Below are positions 14,518 to 22,666 of a stretch of DNA of 27,042 nt, piece by piece (position 1 is the stretch's first letter; each line of letters starts with the position of its first letter). A model generated the notes under the pieces. The model was not told where the DNA came from, made no database searches, and saw only the letters and a program-made list of their open reading frames with translations. A program made the position numbers and the translations under genes. Origin of the DNA: an uncultured Oscillospiraceae bacterium (lineage in GTDB: Bacteria > Bacillota > Clostridia > Oscillospirales > Acutalibacteraceae); NCBI GenBank assembly GCA_900549755.1, contig URPQ01000022.1:1-27042 (forward strand), given 5' to 3'.

Positions 14518-15768
14518 ATGAACTTCAAGAAAACGGCGGCAATGGTATTTGCAATATGTACTGTGTTTTCAGGTCTTGCGGGCTGCGGCGGCAGCGGAAA
14601 CGGCGGCAGCGGAAAAGCGGAAATCAAATCTGTCAGCCTGCCCGAAAAGCTTGACGGCAGCGTGATTAAAATTCTCGCTTACGACGGCTGGGAGCAGGAG
14701 CACGCCGACATACGCAAGCAATTAAAGGATTGGTACGGCGCTACGGTTGAGTACACCGTGGTTGACGATAAGGATATGAAAAATAAACTGGCGGTTGACC
14801 TTGCGGCAAATATCACCTATGATATGATGCCGATAAACGCCGACAGAATTTTAAATAATCTTGCCACGCCTATTACAAAGTATGTGGATCTGAACGAGGA
14901 CATTTTCAAGGATTACAAAAAGGTCGGCGATTTTGTAACCTTTAACGGCGAGGTTTACGGTATGCCGAGCGTACCGAATATGGAGGTTATAATCTACAAT
15001 AAGACCCTGATTGAAAACCTCGGCTATGATCTGCCGCTTGATCTTTACAAGCAGGGCAAATGGAACTGGGACACCTTTAAAAAGCTTACCACAAGCCTTT
15101 GCCGCGAAAAAACAGCCGACGGCGACGCAATAACCGCCTTTTCCTCATGGGATACAAATATATTTTTAAAGGCTAACAACAGCGGCTTTGTTAAGTGGAC
15201 GGATCATAAATACGCGCTCAATCTTGAAGATAACAAGCTGCGCGAGGCGCTTAATTATTTCCAAAACTTATCCTCTGTCGGGGCATTTACGGGCTGGCAG
15301 GGCTGGAGTCAGGCTGATTTTCAGCTCGGTACAATGGCAATGTGCGTTGACCGTTTCGGCAATAAAACCCACTTTGTTTCCGATTTAACCTTTGATTGGG
15401 ATTTTGTTCCGTTCCCGACGGGCTATTCGGGCGATGAAAATGTAGCGCCGGGTACAATTGCTACCTACGGCGTGCCGAAGGGCTCTTCCAATCCTTCGGG
15501 CGGCGCTGCATACGCATATCTTTTCTGCAAGCAGGATTACGAGCGCAGAAAACAGTATCTCAAAGGTTATTTGACCGACGAACAGGTTGAGCGCTTTGAA
15601 TCGCTTTACGGAAAAATTTCAAAGGATTATGAGACCATAGGTATTGAAAATACCGACGCGCTTATATGGGATGTAATGAACGGCGCGGATATAACCGCAA
15701 CCCTTGAGTCCTATAAAACAAAATGGCAGGGAGAGCTTGACGCTTATACTGCGGCTCTTCCGAAATAG
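14518..15768 (+). CDS. ABC transporter solute-binding lipoprotein (family 1 sugar type)
   Basis: A 416-residue extracellular binding protein. Lipobox GLAGC places the lipidated Cys at residue 23, followed by a Gly/Ser linker. The body shows the fold signature of carbohydrate binding proteins: an early strand (IKILAYDGWEQEHADIR), the pattern FNGEVYGMPSVPNMEVIIYNK (the usual Y-G-x-P ... x-x-Y-N-K of sugar SBPs) and the late block APGTIATYGVPKGSSNP. It should deliver an oligosaccharide to one of the two permease pairs in this operon; which one cannot be told from sequence. ATG 14518 follows AAGGAAG at a good distance; the upstream in-frame TTG at 14491 lies inside the previous gene and has no site. 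Confidence 0.88.
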   Translation: MNFKKTAAMVFAICTVFSGLAGCGGSGNGGSGKAEIKSVSLPEKLDGSVIKILAYDGWEQEHADIRKQLKDWYGATVEYTVVDDKDMKNKLAVDLAANITYDMMPINADRILNNLATPITKYVDLNEDIFKDYKKVGDFVTFNGEVYGMPSVPNMEVIIYNKTLIENLGYDLPLDLYKQGKWNWDTFKKLTTSLCREKTADGDAITAFSSWDTNIFLKANNSGFVKWTDHKYALNLEDNKLREALNYFQNLSSVGAFTGWQGWSQADFQLGTMAMCVDRFGNKTHFVSDLTFDWDFVPFPTGYSGDENVAPGTIATYGVPKGSSNPSGGAAYAYLFCKQDYERRKQYLKGYLTDEQVERFESLYGKISKDYETIGIENTDALIWDVMNGADITATLESYKTKWQGELDAYTAALPK

Positions 15769-15795
15769 ACCCCGTAACTGAAAGGAATGGAAGCA

Positions 15796-18675
15796 ATGAA
15801 AAAGGTGATAGCGGTATTGTGCATTTGCGGTTTAATGGGCTTAACGGCAGGTTTGCCGTTAAGCCGGGCTGCCGCCGAAGAAAAAACCGAAACACAAAAC
15901 GGTAATATATCCGCTTCCGATCAGGTGACATATCCTGAATATTGCCGCAATACAGGCTCCGTTCCGTCAAACCCCGGCGAAAAGCTTTCGCTTTACACGG
16001 CCGACTGCGCAGAAATTGCAGGCGATAATATTTCTTTGGAAAATTCCGCCGAGCAAGAAAGCGGAAAGATTATTCGGTGGGTATCGTCTGAAAAGGATTC
16101 TTCCGTGCTTTGGCGGTTTAATGTATCTAAAGGGGCGCGTTATCGCCTCAAAATACGTTACTGCGCCCTTGAAAGCAACAGCAGCATAAGTCTGGGGCTT
16201 AAAATCAACGGCGAATACCCGTTTACCGCCTGCCGGGATGTAGGGCTTTTTAAAATATGGAAAAACGAGACCGACGACTTTGCCGTTGACAGCACAGGGA
16301 ACGAAAAGCGCCCTGCGGCGGTTCAGGTGGTAAAATGGCAGGAGGTTTTTCTCTCCGACAGCGAGGGAGTAAGCAACGAACCGTATGAATTTGCCTTTTT
16401 TGAGGGTGAAAACACCGTTGAGCTTATAGGCATAAGCACCGATCTGCTTATTTCCTCAATAACGCTTGAGGGTGAGGAAGAGCCCGAAAGCTATGAGAGC
16501 TATTCGGCTGCGGTTTCGGGGGGCGAGAGCGCCGATAAAGCGGACTCGGTGATTATTCAGGGCGAGAAAATGAAGTACCGCTCCGATTCATCAATAGTTC
16601 CTATGGAGGACAGAAGCCACGCCGAAACCGTACCGTCCGACCCGGTGCTTACAAGATACAACACCGTAGGCGATTATAACTGGCAGACCGAGGGACAGTG
16701 GATATATTGGGAATTTGAAATTAAAACCGAGGGCTACTATAACATTGGTATGCGCGTGCGCCAGAATTACCACCGCGGGTATGCTTCATCGCGGAAAATA
16801 TATATCGACGGCGTTGTTCCCTTTAAAGAGCTTTCACAGGTTGATTTCAATTACGCGCGAAGCTGGTATTTTAAAACGCTCGGAAACGGAGTAAAGGATT
16901 ACGGCTTTTATTTTACAAAGGGCGTCCATTCCATTGCGATGCAGGTAATACCGGGCGATACCGCCGAGCTTACCGAGGCGCTGCAGGAAAGCGTGCTGCA
17001 ATTAAACCGAATTTACCGCAGAGTAATTATGCTTACCGGCACTTCGCCCGACGCTTACAGAGACTACAACCTTGATAAGGAAATTCCTAACCTGATTGAG
17101 GATATGACAAAGCAGCGGGATATACTTAAAGAGCAGTATGACGCCCTGCAAAAAAAATACGGCGGCAGAGACAGCGACACCGCAACCCTGCAGCGTTTGA
17201 CAGCGCAGCTTGGCGGCTACATAGAGGACGCCGATAAAATTACCGAATCCATTTCCGGCTTTTCTGATAATATAAGCAGCCTTTCATCCCTTGTTGTAAG
17301 GCTAAAGGAGCAGCCCTTAGAGCTTGACTATATAGAGATAAAGCCGGCGAACGGCGAATATACCGATACCTCTGTCGGGTTCTTTAAAAATATAGCCTTC
17401 GGTTTCAGGCAGTTTATAGGCTCGTTTACAACCGATTATAATTCTGTGGGCGACGCAGCCGCCGACGCCGAAAAAATTGACGTTTGGGTCTCAATAAGCC
17501 GAGATCAGGCACAGGTCGTTAGGGAATTGGTTGATAACGATTTTTCAAAGAACAATAATATTGCCGTGCAGATAAAGCTTTCAAAAGGCTCTTTAATACA
17601 GGCAACCTACGCCGGAACAGGCCCTGACGTTGCTTTATATATTGCCGCCGACCAGCCTGTCAACCTTGCGGTGCGCGGCGCATTGACGGAGCTATCCTCG
17701 CTTGATGGCTGCGATGAGCTGCTCAAAGAGTTTTCATATGAAGAAACCGTAGGCTTTCGTTATAACGGTGGCTTGTACGGAATACCTATGACCGCCGATA
17801 TGAATATGATGTTTGTAAGAACTGATATTTTTGAGGAATTGGGGCTTTCAATACCCGAAACCTGGGGGAAGCTTTATAAGCTCATACCCACCCTGCAGCG
17901 CAGCAATATGAATATAGGTCTGCCAAAGGTTACTATTGACGGCGGGGGCTTTTGCGTATTTAACAGCCTGCTTTTGCAAAACGGGCAGAATTATTATAAT
18001 GATGATGCTTCGGCTACCGTATTCGACAGTGAAACGGCGCTTGACGCCTTTAAGGAATGGACGGGCTATTACACAAAATACGATGTGCCGATAGATTACG
18101 ATTTTTATAACCGTTTCCGCTCGGGGGAAATTCCCATAGGCATCGAGGCCTACACAATGTATAACAAGCTGGCGGTTGCGGCACCCGAAATATCGGGAAT
18201 GTGGACTATGCTTCCCGTTCCGGGAACGGTGCGGGATGACGGCTCAGTAGATCGCTCCACGGCGGTTTCCTGCACTGCTGCGGTTATTATGAATAACTGC
18301 AAAAGCAAGCAGGCGGCATGGAAATTTGTAAAGTGGTTTGCAAGCGCAAAATCACAGGCGGAATACGGGCGGAATATGGAAGCGCTTATAGGCGAATCGG
18401 CGCGGTATAACAGTGCTAATTTAGCCGCTGTTCCCGGTCTCCCGTGGACTGTGCGTGAAAGCTCGGTGATTTTAAAGCAGCTGAATGAGGCAAAGGGTAT
18501 TCCGCAAAGCATTGCAAGCTATTATGTGACACGAAATATTTATAACGCTTACAGAAAGGTTACGGTCAATAACTCAAACCCGCGTGAGGTGCTTTATAAA
18601 TATAATACCGAAATTAACAATGAGCTTGAGCGGAAGCGCGAGGAATTCGGACTGAAGGGAGAAAACGGAAAATGA
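15796..18675 (+). CDS. Fusion of two CBM-like domains, coiled coil and ABC solute-binding domain
   Basis: A 959-residue exported protein with an ordinary signal peptide (about residues 1-27, SRAAAEE) and no lipobox. Two beta-sandwich, CBM6/35-like domains are seen: about 60-225 and 252-395 (VIIQGEKMKYRS, YNIGMRVRQNYHRGY). A coiled coil covers about 430-505. The last 400 residues are a family 1 solute-binding domain (VWVSISRDQAQVVRELV near 563-579, GPDVALYIAADQPVNLA near 609-625, NGGLYGIPMTADMNMMFVRTD near 657-677). The length is more than twice that of a normal binding protein. It is followed by a permease gene with ATGA overlap, so it probably serves that pair. ATG 15796 is preferred over ATG 15787, which directly abuts the AAAGGA site. 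Retention at the cell surface must come from partners, since no anchor is seen. Confidence 0.8.
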   Translation: MKKVIAVLCICGLMGLTAGLPLSRAAAEEKTETQNGNISASDQVTYPEYCRNTGSVPSNPGEKLSLYTADCAEIAGDNISLENSAEQESGKIIRWVSSEKDSSVLWRFNVSKGARYRLKIRYCALESNSSISLGLKINGEYPFTACRDVGLFKIWKNETDDFAVDSTGNEKRPAAVQVVKWQEVFLSDSEGVSNEPYEFAFFEGENTVELIGISTDLLISSITLEGEEEPESYESYSAAVSGGESADKADSVIIQGEKMKYRSDSSIVPMEDRSHAETVPSDPVLTRYNTVGDYNWQTEGQWIYWEFEIKTEGYYNIGMRVRQNYHRGYASSRKIYIDGVVPFKELSQVDFNYARSWYFKTLGNGVKDYGFYFTKGVHSIAMQVIPGDTAELTEALQESVLQLNRIYRRVIMLTGTSPDAYRDYNLDKEIPNLIEDMTKQRDILKEQYDALQKKYGGRDSDTATLQRLTAQLGGYIEDADKITESISGFSDNISSLSSLVVRLKEQPLELDYIEIKPANGEYTDTSVGFFKNIAFGFRQFIGSFTTDYNSVGDAAADAEKIDVWVSISRDQAQVVRELVDNDFSKNNNIAVQIKLSKGSLIQATYAGTGPDVALYIAADQPVNLAVRGALTELSSLDGCDELLKEFSYEETVGFRYNGGLYGIPMTADMNMMFVRTDIFEELGLSIPETWGKLYKLIPTLQRSNMNIGLPKVTIDGGGFCVFNSLLLQNGQNYYNDDASATVFDSETALDAFKEWTGYYTKYDVPIDYDFYNRFRSGEIPIGIEAYTMYNKLAVAAPEISGMWTMLPVPGTVRDDGSVDRSTAVSCTAAVIMNNCKSKQAAWKFVKWFASAKSQAEYGRNMEALIGESARYNSANLAAVPGLPWTVRESSVILKQLNEAKGIPQSIASYYVTRNIYNAYRKVTVNNSNPREVLYKYNTEINNELERKREEFGLKGENGK

Positions 18676-19586
18676 AAAAAGAATCGAATATCCGTTATCT
18701 CGGTAGGGAAATCCGCAAAAACACCGAAAACTATTTAATGCTCGCTCCTTATTCGGTATTTTTCCTTACCTTTACCGTTATTCCCATATGCGTTGCAATT
18801 TATTTGAGCTTTACATACTTTAATTTATTGCAGCCGGCGCAGTTCCGCGGATTTTTTAATTACACCCGTTTGTTTTTAGAGGATGAGATTTTTTTGAAAT
18901 CCTTAAAAAATACGCTTGTGTTTGCCGTTATTACAGGACCTATAAGCTACTTTCTCTGTATACTTTTTGCATGGATGATAAACGAATTCGGACCTGTAAT
19001 GCGGAATGTTATGACGCTTATTTTCTATGCGCCGTCAATATCGGGTTCATTATATGTAATTTGGAGCTATATTTTCAGCGGCGACAGCTACGGGCTTGTA
19101 AACAGCATGCTCTTGCGGCTCGGATTGATTGAAGAACCGGTACTGTGGTTCACAAATCCGAAATACGCGCTTGGAATAATTATAGTCGTGCAGATATGGC
19201 TGTCTCTCGGAACATCGTTTTTAGCCCTTATTGCGGGACTGCAAGGCGTAGACCGCAGCCTTTATGAGGCAGGCGCAATAGACGGAATACGCAACCGTTT
19301 CCAGGAGCTTATAAAAATCACGCTGCCTTCAATGGGACCTTCAATGATGTTTGCCGCAGTAATGCAGATTTCAAGCTCTTTTTCGGTCGGCGCCATTTGC
19401 AACGCCCTGGCAGGCTTTCCGTCAACCGATTACTGCGCTTCAACGATTGTGACCCACATTATGGACTACGGAAACAACCGCTACGAAATGGGATATGCCT
19501 GTGCAATAGCTACTGTTTTGTTTTTAATGATGTTTTTGATGAACCAAATCGTAAAAGCGGTTTTAAGAAGGTTCAATGATGCTTAA
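18672..19586 (+). CDS. ABC sugar permease, MalF/LplB-like (first pair)
   Basis: A 304-residue integral membrane protein with six predicted helices, the first near residues 25-48. The cytoplasmic EAA loop that contacts the ATPase reads YEAGAIDGIRNRFQELIKITLP (about 198-219), with the conserved Gly of EAA---G. It forms a heterodimer with the product of the next gene. ATG overlaps the TGA of the fused binding-protein gene. It imports an unknown oligosaccharide; no ATPase gene lies nearby, so a shared MsmX-type ATPase is inferred. Confidence 0.92.
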   Translation: MKKESNIRYLGREIRKNTENYLMLAPYSVFFLTFTVIPICVAIYLSFTYFNLLQPAQFRGFFNYTRLFLEDEIFLKSLKNTLVFAVITGPISYFLCILFAWMINEFGPVMRNVMTLIFYAPSISGSLYVIWSYIFSGDSYGLVNSMLLRLGLIEEPVLWFTNPKYALGIIIVVQIWLSLGTSFLALIAGLQGVDRSLYEAGAIDGIRNRFQELIKITLPSMGPSMMFAAVMQISSSFSVGAICNALAGFPSTDYCASTIVTHIMDYGNNRYEMGYACAIATVLFLMMFLMNQIVKAVLRRFNDA

Positions 19587-19609
19587 ATATACGAAAGGAG
19601 GAGGGCGCT

Positions 19610-20503
19610 GTGCTTACAGTAAAAAATACTGAAAAAAAGGTTAAGATACGCGAGACGGGCAGCCGAAAAATTTCGCGTTCCCGCGCGGGAAGCGCAGCTT
19701 TACTTATATTTTTGATTATTACAGGCAGCCTGATGTTTTTGCCGTTTTTGTATGCGATAATCCAGTCTGTCAAGCCTGTAGACGAAATTTTCATTTACCC
19801 GCCGCGTTTTTTTGTTACAAGCCCCACTGGGGATAACTACCTTTCTCTTTTCGATTTGATTGAGGAGTCACGCGTGCCGTTTACAAGATATTTGTGGAAC
19901 AGCGCCTTTGTTACTCTTATTGCAACCGGGCTGCATGTAATTTTTGCCTCAATGGCGGCGTTCCCGCTGGCTAAATTCAAATTTCCCGGTTCAAAGGGTT
20001 ATTTCGATTTTATTGTGGTTTCGCTTTTGTTCACCACACAGGTAACCGCACTGCCGCTTTATATTGTTTTATCGCGGCTGGGCCTTATTGATACGCAGTT
20101 TGCGATTATTTTTCCGGCAATAGGCTCATCCCTCGGGCTTTTCCTTATGAAGCAGTTTATTACGGGGATTCCCGACGCTATGATAGAGGCTGCAAGGGTG
20201 GACGGTGCAGGCTCGCTGAAGATATTTTGGCGAATAGTTATGCCCAACGTAAAGCCCGCGTGGCTTACCTGCATTATCTTTTCGTTCCAATCCGTTTGGA
20301 ACGATGAAGGCTCAAACTATATTTACGATGAATCGCTCAAGGTTTTACCGACCATGCTGCACCAAATAAGCGACGGCGGTATTGTCCGTATGGGAGAAGC
20401 TTCCGCGGCGGCGGTAATACTTATGATTCCGCCGATTCTGATCTTCGTCTGCTCACAGTCGCAGATTTTGGAAACTATGTCTCATTCCGGAATGAAGGAC
20501 TGA
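19610..20503 (+). CDS. ABC sugar permease, MalG/YtcP-like (first pair)
   Basis: A 297-residue membrane protein with six predicted helices and the EAA motif IEAARVDGAGSLKIFWRIVMP at about 192-212. A basic N-terminal tail of about 27 residues precedes helix 1. It starts with GTG, supported by the very strong AAGGAGGAGGG at 19595-19605. The gene follows its partner by 23 bases. The family is firm, the substrate unknown. Confidence 0.92.
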   Translation: MLTVKNTEKKVKIRETGSRKISRSRAGSAALLIFLIITGSLMFLPFLYAIIQSVKPVDEIFIYPPRFFVTSPTGDNYLSLFDLIEESRVPFTRYLWNSAFVTLIATGLHVIFASMAAFPLAKFKFPGSKGYFDFIVVSLLFTTQVTALPLYIVLSRLGLIDTQFAIIFPAIGSSLGLFLMKQFITGIPDAMIEAARVDGAGSLKIFWRIVMPNVKPAWLTCIIFSFQSVWNDEGSNYIYDESLKVLPTMLHQISDGGIVRMGEASAAAVILMIPPILIFVCSQSQILETMSHSGMKD

Positions 20504-20519
20504 CGGAGGGGGAAATGCT

Positions 20520-22010
20520 TTGAAACGAATTGTTTGTATTATTGCAGCTCTTATTGCCGTTGCGGGCAGTCTTTCCGTAAGCGCCCGTGCGTACCGCACA
20601 TATACATACAACGCATATAACGAGCCGACAGACTCGCCGGATGTTTACACCGCATTGCTTACGGCAGACGGTAAGGCTTTAGGAACGGGAGAAATGAATT
20701 CCCCCACGGATATTACAAGCGGAAACGACGGGAATATTTATATTACCGATTGCAAAAACAACCGTATTATAAAGCTTGATTCCGAGTACCGCACGGTACG
20801 GGTTTATACCGAGTTTTCATTTAAGGGCAAAAAGCAGACCTTAAATTCCCCGACAAATGTTTTTGTATCGGCTGACGGAACACTCTATATTTCCGATAAC
20901 GGAAACAGGCGGATTTTGGTTTGCGATAATGGCGGAGAAATAGGGCGGATATTGACAAAGCCGGAATCCGAGCTTTTTCCTCAGGATAAGGAATTTTTGC
21001 CGGAGGATTTGGTTGTTACGGGCACGGGAGTACTGTATGTGCTTTGCGACGGAATTTACCAGGGCGCGGTAGTATTTGATGAAAATCTTAATTTCACCGG
21101 CTTTTACGGCAGCAATACCGTTGAGCCTACGCTTAAGATAATAACGGAAAATCTTTGGAAAAAGCTTGCCACAAAGGAGCAGCGCTCAAAAATGTCGCGC
21201 TATGTTCCCGTGCAGTATTCATCGCTTGATATTGACGAGGAAGATTTTGTTTACACCTGCGTTGCATCCTCAAAATCTCCCGACGGAAGAATAAAGAAGC
21301 TGAATCCCCTTGGGAACAACATTTTAAACGGAACTGACGGTAAAAAGCTCTTTTTCGGCGATTATGAGCCTTATGAATATAACGGTAGAAGCCGCTATTC
21401 CTCGCTTGAATCGATTTCGGTTTGCGAAAAAACGGTGTTTGCCGCATTGGACAGAACCGACGCAAAGGTGTTTCTTTACAGCCGCGAGGGAGACTTGCTT
21501 TCGGTTTTCGGCGGTCAGGGCAGCTTTAAGGGCTGCTTCGCAGACCCTGTTGCGCTTACATTTAACGGTAACGATATTGTGGTGCTGGACGGAAAAAAAG
21601 GTTGCTTTACGGTTTTTACCTTAACGGAATACGGAACTGCTTTGTATAACGCGATAGACGTATATATGGACGGCCGCTTTTCGGAATCCCTGCCTCTGTG
21701 GCAGGAGGTGCTTCGGTATGACGCAGGCAGCTATCTTGCCAACCTCGGCTACGGTAAAGCGCTTTATCAATTCGGGGAATATAAGCAGGCAATGGAGTAT
21801 TTTGAACTTTCGGGCGACCGCGCGCATTATTCCGAGGCGTACAAGGAGTACCGAAACGAAAGGCTTAAAAAGAATATAGGACTTTATTTCACATCGGCGC
21901 TTGCCGTTACGGTTATCGCGGTGTTCGGTATAAAGTCGGGCATGTTTAAAAAAATCGGTAATGCCGTATGTCGGCATATCCGTTCCAAAAAGAGGGGGAA
22001 ACAGGGATGA
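20520..22010 (+). CDS. NHL beta-propeller and TPR protein with a membrane anchor
   Basis: A 496-residue protein with a signal peptide (about residues 1-22). NHL-type propeller blades are clear at 57-90 (SPTDITSGNDGNIYITD, NRIIKLD) and 108-135 (SPTNVFVSADGTLYISDNGNRRILV), with weaker blades to about 370. A TPR-like helical pair lies at about 378-445, one membrane helix at about 453-471, and a strongly basic tail follows. By the positive-inside rule the propeller is outside. It starts at TTG 20520 behind GGAGGGGG (20505-20512); ATG 20515 in another frame meets a stop after two codons. Similar proteins sit next to Yip1 and DUF5696 genes in glycan loci of Firmicutes. Sensing or assembling surface components is inferred. 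Confidence 0.78.
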   Translation: MKRIVCIIAALIAVAGSLSVSARAYRTYTYNAYNEPTDSPDVYTALLTADGKALGTGEMNSPTDITSGNDGNIYITDCKNNRIIKLDSEYRTVRVYTEFSFKGKKQTLNSPTNVFVSADGTLYISDNGNRRILVCDNGGEIGRILTKPESELFPQDKEFLPEDLVVTGTGVLYVLCDGIYQGAVVFDENLNFTGFYGSNTVEPTLKIITENLWKKLATKEQRSKMSRYVPVQYSSLDIDEEDFVYTCVASSKSPDGRIKKLNPLGNNILNGTDGKKLFFGDYEPYEYNGRSRYSSLESISVCEKTVFAALDRTDAKVFLYSREGDLLSVFGGQGSFKGCFADPVALTFNGNDIVVLDGKKGCFTVFTLTEYGTALYNAIDVYMDGRFSESLPLWQEVLRYDAGSYLANLGYGKALYQFGEYKQAMEYFELSGDRAHYSEAYKEYRNERLKKNIGLYFTSALAVTVIAVFGIKSGMFKKIGNAVCRHIRSKKRGKQG

Positions 22011-22636
22011 AGTACGGTGAAATGTCGCCGACAAGATATTTGTTTTATATATTATTTCACCCCGTAACAGGTTTTGAAGAGATGAAATTCAACCGTAAAG
22101 GCTCTTTAAAGCTTGCAAATGCGGTTTGCGCTCTCTTTTGCACGGCGGTAGTGGTTAATCAGGTGCTTTCGGCTTTTCTTTTCAGAAAAGGAAAAACGGA
22201 AGATGTCAATCTTTTATGGTCGCTTGCGGGCTGTATAGGGCTGCTTTTGCTTTTCTCACTGTCAAATTGGCTTTTCTGCACGCTTTTGGACGGAAAAGGG
22301 CGTTTTTCCGAAATATGGATAGTTTCGTGCTACTCTATGCTGCCTTATGCCATGGTATCAATTCCGCTTACACTGGCGGGGCATTTATTTACAAACGAAG
22401 AAGCGTTTTTTTACTATGTAATGATGTTTTTGCTTTATGCCTGGAGCGGGTTGCTGCTTTTTATAGGCACAATGAGCGTACATCAATTTACAATATTTAA
22501 AAACATTGTAACGCTTTTTTTCACCGCAATCGGCATTGTGATTGTTATTTTTCTTTTATTGTTGTTTTTTACTTTGTTACATAACGTTTATGTGTTTTGC
22601 GTAACGGTTTTCAATGAAATGTCATTCAGACTTTAA
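22007..22636 (+). CDS. Yip1-family membrane protein
   Basis: A 209-residue membrane protein with about five hydrophobic segments (near 38-58, 70-94, 105-127, 134-156 and 167-195). The features LDGKGRFSEIW (94-104) and the helix-loop pattern around SCYSMLPYAMVSIP (107-120) fit the bacterial Yip1 domain. Its biochemical role is unknown; it recurs between NHL and DUF5696 genes in similar loci, so it probably works with them at the membrane. ATG 22007 overlaps the preceding stop as ATGA and has AGAGGGGG upstream; the in-frame ATG 21968 would overlap by 43 bases and lacks a site. Confidence 0.75.
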   Translation: MKYGEMSPTRYLFYILFHPVTGFEEMKFNRKGSLKLANAVCALFCTAVVVNQVLSAFLFRKGKTEDVNLLWSLAGCIGLLLLFSLSNWLFCTLLDGKGRFSEIWIVSCYSMLPYAMVSIPLTLAGHLFTNEEAFFYYVMMFLLYAWSGLLLFIGTMSVHQFTIFKNIVTLFFTAIGIVIVIFLLLLFFTLLHNVYVFCVTVFNEMSFRL

Positions 22637-22666
22637 TAAAGCCGTATGGCTTAAGGGAGGCAATTT

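Noticed and set aside
22638..22653. Small hairpin AAGCC-GTAT-GGCTT between the Yip1 and DUF5696 genes
   Set aside because: Five base pairs with no U tract, directly followed by the ribosome binding site; too weak for a terminator, so the operon is kept continuous.
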